Shown here one piece after another: positions 41,966 to 51,942 of a stretch of DNA of 64,000 nt (its first letter is position 1; every line of letters starts with the position of its first letter). The DNA comes from SOKP01 sp048887165 (GTDB lineage Archaea > Asgardarchaeota > Lokiarchaeia > Sigyniarchaeales > SOKP01). The position numbers were made by a program, and so were the translations under genes. Location: NCBI GenBank assembly GCA_048887165.1, contig JBHLJZ010000007.1, forward strand, positions 1 to 64,000, read 5' to 3'. The notes below the pieces were generated by a model. It saw nothing but the letters and a program-made list of their open reading frames with translations, was not told the DNA's origin and searched no databases.

Positions 41966-43090
41966 ATGGAAAAAAAGTCTCCATTAAAAGAATGCATTGA
42001 TTTTATTCAAAGCTACAAAAAGGGATTAATTGAGGACGACTCACCATTTTCTGAGGGCGATGATGAGGTTAGTTTTGATATCGTAGAAGATAGAATTTTT
42101 AGACTTCCTAAATGTGATGATATTAGAAAATTGGGTTTTGTAGATGGTGGAACATCTTCAATTTTAAGTGGAGCAGATTTTAATATAAGTTTAAATAGAG
42201 TTGCTGGAGTTAAATTTGAAAAAAATAAAGTAAGTGACCTCATCAATACTCCAGAAGTTATAGAATTCTATACTGCTACGATTCTTCAGCCGATAAATGA
42301 TGGCAAAATGGTATATAATATTCATCTTTTCCCAAGAGAGTCAAAATTTAAAGATTTTTTGCCTAATAAAGAGATTATTATTCCATTGGATGACGTTAGA
42401 ATAATGGTGGGTTTCCGATTTATGCCAAATATAGAGATATTTGGAGGTGTAGCAATGAGATTTGCTGAATGGACTTATGCCATGAAGTTTATCGAAAATG
42501 AATTAACTAGCGGGGATATATTCGTCAGAGATGGATCACTTCAAACCGGGTATAAGAATGAGATTCTTTTAGTAAAGAATTTATACTCAGTTGCAGTAAA
42601 AAATAATGTTTATATAACTGGACTTTCAAAATCATGCAGGTTGATTACAAAAAATGGAGATTCTTTAATATCTCTCATTGATATGATTGGAAATCAAAAA
42701 TATTCAGAAGAAGAATGGTATTATCATCCTATACATCAAATAACAAGAGCAGATAATTTAGCTGATGTATATTTTGTAAAACTTCATAAATATGCTCGCT
42801 CACCTTTCAGGTTTGATATTTACTTAGAACAATCCAAAGGTTTAAGTCAACAAGAAAAAGAAGTCATTATCTCAAATATAGCGATTAACTCAAATGATTT
42901 ATCGTTTCCAGGTTATCCTTATGGATTAATTAAAGTGGATCAACTGTGTAAAGTGGGCGAAAGAGAAATTGAACCCCAGAAAATTCATTTATTATCTGAA
43001 TTTGATTCAGATATCTATCAAAGGTTTATTTTACCGCGTATACGTTCAATAGATGCGCATGATTTATTAAATTCAATAAGAAAAAATTAG
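41966..43090 (+). CDS. nurA: NurA-type 5'-3' nuclease
   Basis: First gene of the archaeal end-resection operon, 374 residues. NurA proteins have catalytic Asp in an N-terminal D-G-G/S motif, seen as LGFVDGGTSSILSG (Asp60), and a second in FVRDGSL around residue 190. NurA is a toroidal nuclease that is driven by the HerA translocase to make the 3' overhangs used in recombination. Its neighbours herA, mre11 and rad50 complete the set; the order nurA-herA-mre11-rad50 is one of the known archaeal arrangements. The herA ATG is 15 bases past its stop. Confidence 0.9.
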   Translation: MEKKSPLKECIDFIQSYKKGLIEDDSPFSEGDDEVSFDIVEDRIFRLPKCDDIRKLGFVDGGTSSILSGADFNISLNRVAGVKFEKNKVSDLINTPEVIEFYTATILQPINDGKMVYNIHLFPRESKFKDFLPNKEIIIPLDDVRIMVGFRFMPNIEIFGGVAMRFAEWTYAMKFIENELTSGDIFVRDGSLQTGYKNEILLVKNLYSVAVKNNVYITGLSKSCRLITKNGDSLISLIDMIGNQKYSEEEWYYHPIHQITRADNLADVYFVKLHKYARSPFRFDIYLEQSKGLSQQEKEVIISNIAINSNDLSFPGYPYGLIKVDQLCKVGEREIEPQKIHLLSEFDSDIYQRFILPRIRSIDAHDLLNSIRKN

Positions 43091-43104
43091 TAAAGGAATA
43101 ATAA

Positions 43105-44700
43105 ATGACAGTTTTAGGAGATAAAATTGGTAGTTTTGTATCTGGTACTTTTGTCAAATTAATACTAAGACAAAAGTCTGATAAAGAATTTGAACTTGGA
43201 GAATTATTTGTTGCTGGAGAAAGCAAAGATAGTTATTCTATATTTCAAATTAAAGATTTATATTATGGTTCTCAAATCCCTGATAGTTCTTTAGAACTTA
43301 TGGTGGGATATGGATTAGAAAGGGAATCTTCTGATCTTAAAATTTATGAACCAGAATTAAGAAATTATGTTCTTGCACAAGCAAGAGAATTAATATCTGT
43401 AAATAAAAATCCTGAATCCCAGAAGTATGAGTTGTCAATACCTAAAAGATTACCCAAATTCTTTTCTGATGTATATAATCTTAATGAGTCCCACCTTCAA
43501 TTTTTTAAAGAAGAGGAACTTAATGTTCCACTAAATCTAGGGAAAGTACGTTCTGGTTCGAATGTTATGGATGTTGATGTAAAGTTAGAAGCGATAGACG
43601 TGTTAAAGCATCATATTCTAATACCTGCTGCGACAGGAAGGGGAAAGTCAAACTTAGTAAAAGTAGTACTATATGATCTCATGGAAAATGATAAATGTGG
43701 AAAATTGGTGTTTGACCCTCATAATGAATATTATGGAAGTATAACTCAGAAAGGATTACGAGATCATCCAAAGAGTTTTGAATTTTTAGATTACTATACA
43801 GTTAGAACTATACCGGGTGCTCTTAATTTACGATTTAATATTAATTTAATAAATCCTGGACATATAATAGACAGTATAAGTCTTACAGATCCTCAAATTC
43901 AGGCTTTGGTTGCATTTTATAGAGCATATAGAACAAAATGGATTCGAGAATTATTTAATGAATTCACTGATGATCGAAAGAATCAATTTGGAATACATCC
44001 TAATACTATAGAAGTTCTTAGAAGAAAAATTGGTATACTTTTACATATTTCAACCGATGATGAGGGGAATATCTTAGAAAATGGTATCTATACTTCTGAT
44101 GGCCATGAACAAATAACACATGATATTTTAACTTCTTTATCAAAAGGTAAAACTGTTATAATTGATACTTCTTTATTTCAAGGTTCTGAAGAAATTTTTA
44201 TTGCTTCTATAATCGTGGAATCTGTATTTAATGAATATAGAAGGCTTAAATTTAAAGATCAATTACAAGATAGACCAGTGATATCCATAGTAATTGAAGA
44301 GGCTCCACGAGTGATTGGAAAAAAAGTACTAGAATCTGTAGACAACGTTTTTGGAAAGATCGCTCGTGAAGGAAGAAAATTTCAAATTGGACTTGTTGCA
44401 ATTACTCAGCTTCCAAGTGTCATAGACCGTGAAATCCTGGCTAATATGAATACTAAAATTATTTTAGGAAATGAAATGGGACCCGAACGTAGGGCTCTAA
44501 TTGAAAGCTCAGCTCAAGATTTATCAGATGATTATCAAACTATTGGAAGTCTAGATAAAGGGGAAGCAATTGTAACCTCCACTTTTACGAAATTTGCTGT
44601 CCCAATTTATATCCCGCTGTTTGAAGATTTTATTAAAGGTGTTAAAAAAGAACCTGTTTCAAAAAAAAAAAGTAAAAGAATCTCACCAGGATTTTCATGA
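43105..44700 (+). CDS. herA: HerA bipolar DNA translocase/helicase
   Basis: Hexameric ATPase, 531 residues. Residues 1-130 are the HAS-barrel-like N-terminal domain. The Walker A PAATGRGKSN (174-183), Walker B SIVIEEAP and the late GLVAITQLPSVIDREILANM are diagnostic for HerA/FtsK-type pumps. The C-terminal residues are a basic Lys/Ser tail. It drives DNA through the NurA ring and supports Mre11-Rad50 resection. Translationally coupled with mre11 by an ATGA overlap. Confidence 0.95.
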   Translation: MTVLGDKIGSFVSGTFVKLILRQKSDKEFELGELFVAGESKDSYSIFQIKDLYYGSQIPDSSLELMVGYGLERESSDLKIYEPELRNYVLAQARELISVNKNPESQKYELSIPKRLPKFFSDVYNLNESHLQFFKEEELNVPLNLGKVRSGSNVMDVDVKLEAIDVLKHHILIPAATGRGKSNLVKVVLYDLMENDKCGKLVFDPHNEYYGSITQKGLRDHPKSFEFLDYYTVRTIPGALNLRFNINLINPGHIIDSISLTDPQIQALVAFYRAYRTKWIRELFNEFTDDRKNQFGIHPNTIEVLRRKIGILLHISTDDEGNILENGIYTSDGHEQITHDILTSLSKGKTVIIDTSLFQGSEEIFIASIIVESVFNEYRRLKFKDQLQDRPVISIVIEEAPRVIGKKVLESVDNVFGKIAREGRKFQIGLVAITQLPSVIDREILANMNTKIILGNEMGPERRALIESSAQDLSDDYQTIGSLDKGEAIVTSTFTKFAVPIYIPLFEDFIKGVKKEPVSKKKSKRISPGFS

Positions 44701-46046
44701 AATTACAGCAAACTAAATTATTTGATGACCAAAAAGAGAAAAAGATGAAATTTAAATTTGCTCATTTAGCCGATTGTCACTTAGGAGCATGGCGAAATGA
44801 GATTCTAAATCAAATAGGATTTGAGGCATTTAAAAAAGCGATTGATAAAATTATTGAAGAAAAAGTAAATTTTGTTATAATCAGTGGGGATTTGTATGAT
44901 GTAAGCAATCCGAGGATTTCCATTGTAGATTTATCTGTTAAAGAATTAAAAAGATTGAAAGATAACAATATTCCTGTTTATGGAATTATGGGTTCTCATG
45001 ATTTTTCTCCCTCCAATCGAACTATGATACGTCCTTTAATATCTGCCGATCTATATACTGACGTTTCTAAAGGAGAGATAATTGATAACGGGAAATTAAG
45101 ATTGATGTTTACTGAAGATCCGAGGACTAGAATCAAGATCACAGGTTTAAGAGCAAGAAAAAGAAGCTTGGAGATAGAAGATTATAAAACTTTAGATAGA
45201 GACAATCTCGAGAAGGAAAAAGGTGCGAAGATTTTTGTACTTCATACCTTACTAAGTGAACTAAAACCTAAAGAATATAGAGATATGGAATCCGCTCCCA
45301 AATCGTTATTGCCCCCCAATTTTGATTATTATGCTGGTGGACATCTTCATAAAACTGTTCCTGAAATATTAAGAGAAAGTGAAGAACCACTCAATATTAA
45401 TGATAAAAATAATATAGTTTATCCTGGATCTCTTTATCCAACAGATTTTCGAGAACTTGAAAAATATCAGTATGGTGGATTTTGTATTATTTCTGGAGAT
45501 TTAGATAATGATTCAGAAATTTCAAATCTGAAAGCTCACTTTATATCAATTCAAATAAAAGAGATTTGCTCAGTTCTAATTGATTGTAATAATAAGACTG
45601 TAAAAGAAGCTCTTGATTATATTGTTAAATCAATATCACATTTGGATGTTAATGGAAAAATTGTTACTGTTCGAATTATTGGTACTTTAGCTTCTGGAAA
45701 AGCTTATGAAATTAAACCAAACGAAATCAAACAATTAATTATGGATAAAGGCGCTATCGAGGTTTTAATAAATAAAAATGCTCTTGTCTCAAAAGAATAT
45801 TCATCTAAAAGAGTTGTTGTTGGAAAAACAAATAAACAAATTGAGGATGTATTAATCCATGAACATGCTCAACAAACTAGAATTAAAAAAATCTCTAAAG
45901 ATATTATGGAAAATAAAATCCACGAAATTTTAGAAGTTTTGGGTATAGAAAGAGAAGAAGGCCAAAAAGTTAAGGAATATAATGAAGATTTACTGCAAAA
46001 GTTTCTTGCTATTTTCGATATAGCTGATGAGGAGGATAAGACTTGA
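44697..46046 (+). CDS. mre11: Mre11 double-strand-break repair nuclease
   Basis: Metallophosphoesterase of 449 residues. The phosphoesterase motifs are HLADCHLG, ISGDLYD, GSHDF, HTLLSE and GGHLHK, complete and in order; GSHD takes the place of the more common GNHD. An N-terminal ten-residue extension precedes an internal ATG (M17) that could be an alternative start; the overlapping ATGA at 44697 is chosen because it couples to herA. The C-terminal 100 residues bind Rad50's coiled coil base. The nuclease opens ends for recombination. Confidence 0.95.
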   Translation: MKLQQTKLFDDQKEKKMKFKFAHLADCHLGAWRNEILNQIGFEAFKKAIDKIIEEKVNFVIISGDLYDVSNPRISIVDLSVKELKRLKDNNIPVYGIMGSHDFSPSNRTMIRPLISADLYTDVSKGEIIDNGKLRLMFTEDPRTRIKITGLRARKRSLEIEDYKTLDRDNLEKEKGAKIFVLHTLLSELKPKEYRDMESAPKSLLPPNFDYYAGGHLHKTVPEILRESEEPLNINDKNNIVYPGSLYPTDFRELEKYQYGGFCIISGDLDNDSEISNLKAHFISIQIKEICSVLIDCNNKTVKEALDYIVKSISHLDVNGKIVTVRIIGTLASGKAYEIKPNEIKQLIMDKGAIEVLINKNALVSKEYSSKRVVVGKTNKQIEDVLIHEHAQQTRIKKISKDIMENKIHEILEVLGIEREEGQKVKEYNEDLLQKFLAIFDIADEEDKT

Positions 46047-48125
46047 TATTGGAATCGATTGAGATTAAAAACATTAGAAGTATAAAAAATTTAGAATTAG
46101 AATTTCCTCAAACAACAGTACTTTTTTTTGGAGATATTGGAAGTGGCAAATCCTCAGTATTGAAAGCAATCGAATTCGCATTATTTGGTATTTTGACAAG
46201 TGCTGATCTAAGTGGTGAGTCGATTCTAAGACGTGGTGAAAATACTGCTTTTGTAAAATTGACTTTTTTAGTTGATGAAAATAAGTACACTATAGAAAGG
46301 GGTCTTTCAAAAAATAGTAAAGGACAGATATCCCAAACAAAAGGCTTATTAATTGCTAATGGTAGTCCTGCTTCTTATGCCGCTACTGATTTACGGAGGA
46401 AAATACTAGAGATTCTTAATTATTCGGTTACTAGATATGAAAGGGCAAAAAGTATTGATCTTTTTAGATATACAGTTTATACACCTCAAGAATCTGTAAA
46501 AGAAATTTTAGAAGCGAATCCAGATATCCGATTTGAAATCTTAAAGGATGTTTTTGGGATTGAAAAATATGAGGTTTCTTTAAGAAATATCAGTATTATT
46601 ACTGATTATTTAAGAGATAAAATTAAAGAAATAAAGATTATAACAAAACAATTTGAAAATCTTAATGAATTAATCCTTCAAAAAGAAGAGGATTTATCAA
46701 GTCAAAAATCTAAGATAATTGTATTAAATAAAAGTAGGGAATTAAAACAAAAAGAAATTGATAATCTCCAACAAGATCTTAAGAAAGCAAGATTAAAAAA
46801 AGAAGGTTTTGCTAAAAAGGTAGTAGAACTAGAGAATAAAGAAAGTTTATATAAAGAAAATATAGATTTAAGGGAAAAGTGTAAAAAAGNNNNNNNNNNA
46901 TAACACTCAAAACAATATAAAGAAGCAGGAAAATGAAGCAAAAAAAATTATATTAAAAAAATTATCATTAAAATTAAATGAGGAGCAATTTCGAGAACAA
47001 ATTTCTGAATTAAGAAGGAGTCTTTCAAGCAAGGAAAAAAAGAAAGCTGTTATAGAACAAAAAATTAAGGATATAGATAAATTATTGGAGCAAGGAAAAT
47101 GTTCTTTGTGCGGTCAAGAAATTCATGAAGAAGAGAGATTTAAAAAAGAACTTAATGAAGCACTAGAAACTGTTGATTCAATCTCAAAAGATCTGGAAAA
47201 AATTTCAACCGATATTAAGAATTTTGAGGAAGGATTAAAAGATTTACAAGAATTTAAAGCAAACAAAGAAAAAAGAGAACTGTATGAAAAATTAATAGAA
47301 ACTAGTAAAAAACAAGAAAAGGATCTACAACAAAGGCTTGGAGATTTAGATATTAAAGTAGAGAAATTAAAAAAAGAATTGAAAGACGCATTAAACATTT
47401 TTAAAGTATCTAATATCGCAAGTCTAAGAAATTTAGAAAACGAATTTAAAAATAATGTAAATTCACTCGAAGAAAAAATAGATAAGTTTAAGTCAGAAAA
47501 AAATGATCTTGATAAAAAAATAAGTGCAGAAGAAAAAGCAATAGAGTTTTTAGAAAATGAAATTAATCAAACAAAAGCTAACATAGAACTTAAAAAAAAG
47601 TTGAGCCAAAAGTTAGAATATTTAACTGAAATTAGATATTGGGCGATCCAAGAATTTCCAACTCTATTGAGGGATATTGAAAGAGAAATAATGATTTCAA
47701 GTGCCAGACATTTCAATTCGTATTTTAAAGAATGGTTTAATATCTTAGTAGAAGAAGGAAATATAGAAGTAGAGATTCGTATTGATGATTTTCAACCATT
47801 AATTAATGTTAATGGTCATGATTCCCCTTTTCATGACCTTTCGGGTGGGGAAAAAAGCGCTATATCTTTAGCTTATAGACTAGGATTAAATAAAATAATT
47901 AATGAAAGGTATCAAGAAGTTAAGACTAAAGATTTATTAATATTAGATGAGCCTACCGATGGATTTAGTCAACAACAAGTTAATAGAATGCAAGAAATTT
48001 TTAATACTCTAAATACTTCTCAAATGATCATTATTTCTCACGAAAGGGTATTAGATTCTTTTGTAACAGATATTTTTACCTTTAAAAAAAGAAATCATCA
48101 AACTTATGTGGTTAAAGAAACGTAA
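46043..48125 (+). CDS. rad50: Rad50 SMC-like ATPase, interrupted by an assembly gap
   Basis: ATPase arm of the Mre11-Rad50 complex. The N-lobe has Walker A GDIGSGKSS (30-38) and the Q-loop VYTPQES; the zinc hook is CSLCGQEI; the C-lobe has the signature HDLSGGEKSAISLAYR and Walker B LLILDEPTDGF. Both halves are open frames on either side of the ten N, but in different phases (see the gap). The coiled-coil arms are nearly the same length (about 164 residues plus the gap on the left, about 175 on the right), so little sequence is missing. The start overlaps the mre11 stop. Confidence 0.93.
46890..46899. other. Assembly gap of ten N inside rad50
   Basis: Ten unresolved bases. The reading frame before and after only agrees if the true length is a multiple of three, so ten is a placeholder rather than a measured length. 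Confidence 0.99.
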
Positions 48126-48251
48126 AACTACTTTATCAGAGATTCATACTTCACTCTAACTTCAAAAGTTTAATCTATAAAAGTATGTCTACGTTAGATT
48201 AAATACTTTCCTAAAAGAAGTAATATTGACTAATATAAATTTGATCGTCTA

Positions 48252-49091
48252 ATGAAGTTTGAGAAAATTGAATTTGATTCTATATATATGGATATTTATA
48301 AATTATCAGAAGGTATATATGCCACAATTTTTAATCAAGAAATAGGAGCCAGTTCGAACGCGGGATTCTTTGACCTAGGAAATATAACCATAGTATTTGA
48401 CACATTAATGGACCCGTGGGCTACTAAAGACTTGATAAGAGCAACTAAGCTAATTACAAATAAAGATCCTTTCTTATTAATTAATAGTCATTATCATCTC
48501 GATCATACATTTGGAAATAGATTGTTTTCTAATTCGATGCCTATTATGAGTAGTCCTGGTACATTCGAACAATTTGATAAAGCACTTAATGAAGCATTTA
48601 AACGACTTCAGGATATAGCACCGGGGGAATTGAACAGAACTAAAGAATTATTACAAACAGAAAAAGATCCTAAGAAGGTTCGTGAATATCAAAACGATAT
48701 TGAAACATATAAAGAAGTACAAGCTCCCGATTTTAAATTAAGAGCGCCAGATTTTCTACTCTCTAATAAAATGGTAATCAATGGTACTGAAAGATCTGTT
48801 GAGATAATTAATGTAGGAAATGCACATTCCTATGATGATGTAATCGCTTATTTTCCGGATGAAAAAATCTGTTTTATGGGAGATTTACTTTTTGCTCAAT
48901 TAGATCCAGAATGGGCTAAAGGTATTAATGGTATTCCATGGTCAATAGACCCACAAAGCTTTAGAGATCTGATGAATAGCTATCTCGAAAAAGATATAGA
49001 AGTCTTTGTTCCAGGTCATGGAACTTTATGCTCAAAAAAAGAAGTTAAGAATACAATTGAATTTCTCGAAACCTATTTTCTTAAGAAATAA
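48252..49091 (+). CDS. Metallo-beta-lactamase-fold hydrolase (279 aa)
   Basis: MBL-fold hydrolase with the full metal set: NSHYHLDHTFGN (His80, His82, Asp84, His85), then VGNAHSYDDVIAYF (His), CFMGDLLFA (Asp) and VPGHGTLC (His). An unusual helical insertion, FDKALNEAFKRLQDIAPGEL to about residue 150, lies between the first and second ligands, longer than in glyoxalase II. Quinoprotein-relay or lactonase-like members have comparable layout. Substrate unknown. Monocistronic. Confidence 0.88.
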   Translation: MKFEKIEFDSIYMDIYKLSEGIYATIFNQEIGASSNAGFFDLGNITIVFDTLMDPWATKDLIRATKLITNKDPFLLINSHYHLDHTFGNRLFSNSMPIMSSPGTFEQFDKALNEAFKRLQDIAPGELNRTKELLQTEKDPKKVREYQNDIETYKEVQAPDFKLRAPDFLLSNKMVINGTERSVEIINVGNAHSYDDVIAYFPDEKICFMGDLLFAQLDPEWAKGINGIPWSIDPQSFRDLMNSYLEKDIEVFVPGHGTLCSKKEVKNTIEFLETYFLKK

Positions 49092-49275
49092 TAATTGAGA
49101 GCTTAATTCTATATAAATATTATTTTTCTTTCATCGGTTTTCTTCAATATTATTCAGATTCTCAAAGAATTCCTTCTTTAATTTTCGGATATTTTTTTTC
49201 TTTCGAATGCGATAATAGATGTAACCCTATTGTAGGAAACAAAGCTTATAGATAAATATAGTTTCTATGTATTTT

Positions 49276-49337
49276 GAATAATTATTCGCAAAACTTAAAT
49301 ACCTCTAATTATTTATAATGAATAGTTATTCGAATAA
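49276..49337 (+). promoter_or_regulatory. Tandem palindromic operators around a TATA box
   Basis: GAATAATTATTC at 49276-49287 is a perfect palindrome, GAATAGTTATTC at 49320-49331 repeats it with one change, 44 bases apart (about four helical turns), and TTATTCGAATAA (49326-49337) overlaps the second as another perfect palindrome. A TATA-like ACTTAAATACC lies between them near 49292-49302. The set looks like paired binding sites for one dimeric regulator of the downstream zinc-finger gene. Confidence 0.45.
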
Positions 49338-49371
49338 TTAATTGAAGAAAACAAAATAGAGATGGTATAAA

Positions 49372-49563
49372 TTGAAGAGTTATCAGGAGATGATTAAAAC
49401 AGATATTTTTGATAAAAAAGATTCATATGCCGTGGATACTAACATTACTAAGATGTGTTGGAGTTGCGAGACTAAAAATAAGTCAGGTTATATGGTCAAA
49501 GATATTTCAAAAAATCGTAGAATATTTTTCTGTCAAGATTGTTATAATAAGTTGACTAGTTAA
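49372..49563 (+). CDS. Small zinc-finger protein (63 aa)
   Basis: A 63-residue protein with CWSCETK and FFCQDCYNK, a C-x2-C...C-x2-C pair suited to one zinc ion. The N-terminal 20 residues are polar (SYQEMIKTDIFDKKDSYAVD). The start is TTG at 49372 with no ATG in the frame; the promoter region upstream has paired palindromes. It overlaps the end of the convergent ICMT-like gene by four bases. Possibly a DNA or RNA-binding modulator; function unknown. Confidence 0.65.
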   Translation: MKSYQEMIKTDIFDKKDSYAVDTNITKMCWSCETKNKSGYMVKDISKNRRIFFCQDCYNKLTS

Positions 49564-50174
49564 GTCTTTTTGTTTGAGTAATTTTGTTTTCTAATTTTCG
49601 GGAATAAAGCTCCAGTTCTTTGCTGATATTGCTTATATTGTTCACCAAATCGTCTAACAAGATCCTGTTCCTCATAATAAATCATTATTGGAACATATAG
49701 TATGATATAAAACAACATTAGAGCTAAAATGAACCAAGAATTTATCATGATTGCTATTGTAATAAATAAAGGAAATTCTCCAAGTGATTGTGGATGTCGA
49801 ATATATTTATATATTCCACCATACATCTGTGTTTCTTTAGATGGTTGAACAGTTTCTTTACCAGCATCGTTTATGGCCTTAAGAAGTATAAATACAAAGG
49901 GAACACTAATGGTTACACCAAGTAAAATACTTATTATATAATTCTTATGGATTTTCCAATTTACTAACGGAATAGGGAACCAAATCCACACTATCATATT
50001 TACTATAAGGACGATTTCAAATAAACTTGCAATTATACGCAATTGCTTGCATTCCCTCCATGCTTGGTTACCTTTACTTGTTTCTCTCTTAGCTGGCTGA
50101 ACACTTAAGATATAAAAATAACTAAAAAGAAATAAGTTTATAATTAATGAAATAAAATTTATCCATTCAATCAT
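49560..50174 (-). CDS. ICMT/PEMT-like membrane methyltransferase-family protein (second copy)
   Basis: A 204-residue membrane protein of the same superfamily as the one at 40900-41754. About five helices; the conserved end reads YKYIRHPQSLGEFPLFI, then YYEEQDLVRRFGEQYKQYQQ, the RHP and E-x-x-L-x-x-x-F-G-x-x-Y SAM-site pattern. It lacks the long N-terminal extension of the other copy. Upstream, the M28 peptidase gene is 29 bases away on the same strand and may be co-transcribed. Substrate not known. Confidence 0.82.
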   Translation of the reverse strand: MIEWINFISLIINLFLFSYFYILSVQPAKRETSKGNQAWRECKQLRIIASLFEIVLIVNMIVWIWFPIPLVNWKIHKNYIISILLGVTISVPFVFILLKAINDAGKETVQPSKETQMYGGIYKYIRHPQSLGEFPLFITIAIMINSWFILALMLFYIILYVPIMIYYEEQDLVRRFGEQYKQYQQRTGALFPKIRKQNYSNKKT

Positions 50175-50203
50175 ATAATTATAAACACTATCGGTATTTT
50201 TAG

Positions 50204-51769
50204 TTAGAATTTTGCTTTAGGGAGAACCATTAGTGAATTAATCAACTCAGCCATACATTGAGCAGTAGAATGCAGTTTATTCGTATCAATCTTATCGAGT
50301 GTATCTTCTGCCGTTAATAAATAATAGGGAGATCTAATCCAATGAATAACCTTTAAATCTGATTGAGTTGCAAAGTGCCCTGCCTCTCCAATTGGAGGCG
50401 TTGCGAAAAAATTATCGGGAATTAACATCATTCTCTCTATATTATAATCCTTACAGACCTTAACTACAGGTGCTACTAAATTTTCATTTTGAGAAAGAAA
50501 TATAGCTCCCATTGCTAAATTATTTGTGATTTTAAAATTATGAGTTTCTGGATCTTCTTCAACCTCTTTTGCACAAATGTGTTCTAAGTTTACATCTACA
50601 AGAACGTCTTTTAACAAGGTGTTTCTATATTTACGGGCAAATTCTTCAGCTCCTATTCCGCCGTATAGATGTCCTGCTGATAAACAAAATAGTAATGACC
50701 TTGAACGTTCATTCTTAGGTACCTTTGACCATGCTCTTAATTGAGCTAAGACCATAGCTACTCCTGTACCATCTTCAGATGCACCCTTGAATGCTGAATC
50801 ATGATGACTGGAGATCATAATCATCTCTTCTGAAGTTCCTGGTAAAATACCCCATATATTATGTGCTATAGCAGGTTCTTGAAATCCTTCGAGAATAATA
50901 GTACCTTGACAATTATTTTCCTGAACTAATTTTCGAACTTGAATTCCATCATATTTACCAACATATAATGCAGGAATCGGTTTCATAACGCCATCATAGG
51001 GACCCCAATGGCTATTAATATTTGATGGATAATCCCTTAAAATTAATATTAAACCAAGAGCACCTCTATCAAATGCTCGCCAATAAACCGAATCCTCCCT
51101 TCTTTTACCACCCAAAGCCTGGGGAGGCAAATTTGATAAAACGAATGTTAATATAAGCTCAGTAGTTTTATCAATTGAACTTGAAGGATCAGAAACATAA
51201 TAGAGTTTTGCCAACTTTATTATTTTACCTAAAGGCAAAGTTGGACATTCAATATCAGCTACGACAATCTTACCTTGAACATCTACTCCCTTAAAATCCT
51301 TCGGTTGCCCAGTATCAACATAAACCAAAGGAGCTTTGATACCTTCGGCATTTGTAAATCCTGTATTAAGTACATAAAAACATGGAATCTCGATCTGTTT
51401 TCCGTCTGTTGATATTATCAGTTTCCAATTTAAAGCACTCCAATTAATTAAGTTGATAGGTTCTTTTTTTACCGATTCCAAACCTAGTTCTTCTAATTTA
51501 CTGACCAAAAAATCTTCAATTTGATGAGCTTCATGAGTGCCAATCCTTCGATGTGGAACTCTGCAAATATCTTCTAAATCTCTCTGGATAATCTCTGCAG
51601 AAGGAGCTCTAACATCAAGAGTTGGTGCTTTAGTTTCAATTAGAATTCTTTCAACCCGTTTTCTTATACTTCTCATCTTTGGAATTAATTTTATCAAATT
51701 AAATAGAAATTTCTTTTTTGATAATCTAAATTCTGTAACGGTTTCCGATTGCTCTTGAATTTCATTCAT
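50204..51769 (-). CDS. M28-family metallopeptidase
   Basis: A 521-residue zinc aminopeptidase-like protein. ISSHHDSAFKGASEDGTGVA holds the first His and bridging Asp of the two-zinc site; the next ligands lie in the Glu-containing VNLEHICAKEVEEDP stretch and the late His in EAGHFATQSD. A central insert (about 130-290) resembles a PA domain. No signal peptide is visible, so it is probably cytosolic. M28 members remove N-terminal residues from peptides; some have lost activity, and the identity of the second Asp ligand here should be confirmed. Confidence 0.82.
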   Translation of the reverse strand: MNEIQEQSETVTEFRLSKKKFLFNLIKLIPKMRSIRKRVERILIETKAPTLDVRAPSAEIIQRDLEDICRVPHRRIGTHEAHQIEDFLVSKLEELGLESVKKEPINLINWSALNWKLIISTDGKQIEIPCFYVLNTGFTNAEGIKAPLVYVDTGQPKDFKGVDVQGKIVVADIECPTLPLGKIIKLAKLYYVSDPSSSIDKTTELILTFVLSNLPPQALGGKRREDSVYWRAFDRGALGLILILRDYPSNINSHWGPYDGVMKPIPALYVGKYDGIQVRKLVQENNCQGTIILEGFQEPAIAHNIWGILPGTSEEMIMISSHHDSAFKGASEDGTGVAMVLAQLRAWSKVPKNERSRSLLFCLSAGHLYGGIGAEEFARKYRNTLLKDVLVDVNLEHICAKEVEEDPETHNFKITNNLAMGAIFLSQNENLVAPVVKVCKDYNIERMMLIPDNFFATPPIGEAGHFATQSDLKVIHWIRSPYYLLTAEDTLDKIDTNKLHSTAQCMAELINSLMVLPKAKF

Positions 51770-51780
51770 AATTATAACAA

Positions 51781-51816
51781 TATTCTTTTATTATTTATTT
51801 AAAATTAATTATTGCT
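51781..51816 (+). repeat. 36-base repeat, copy 1 (upstream of the M28 gene)
   Basis: TATTCTTTTATTATTTATTT followed by a region ending ATTGCT. It matches 33 of 36 bases with 52381-52416 in the same direction. On the minus strand it holds a TATA-like TTTAAATAAATA 12-48 bases before the M28 ATG. Confidence 0.6.
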
Positions 51817-51942
51817 AAGAATGATATTAATTCTGATCCTAAATTTTTATTTTATTAATTTGAAATATTCAACAATAAGACTTTGTCTTAATAAATTATA
51901 AAAAAAAAAATTAATTATTTTTATGAAAGATTTTCAGAAGGA

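Noticed and set aside
48352..48366. AGTTCGAACGCGGGA, resembling a tRNA T-arm
   Set aside because: Lies in the coding sequence of the metallo-hydrolase (SSNAGF) and has no acceptor stem or anticodon arm around it.
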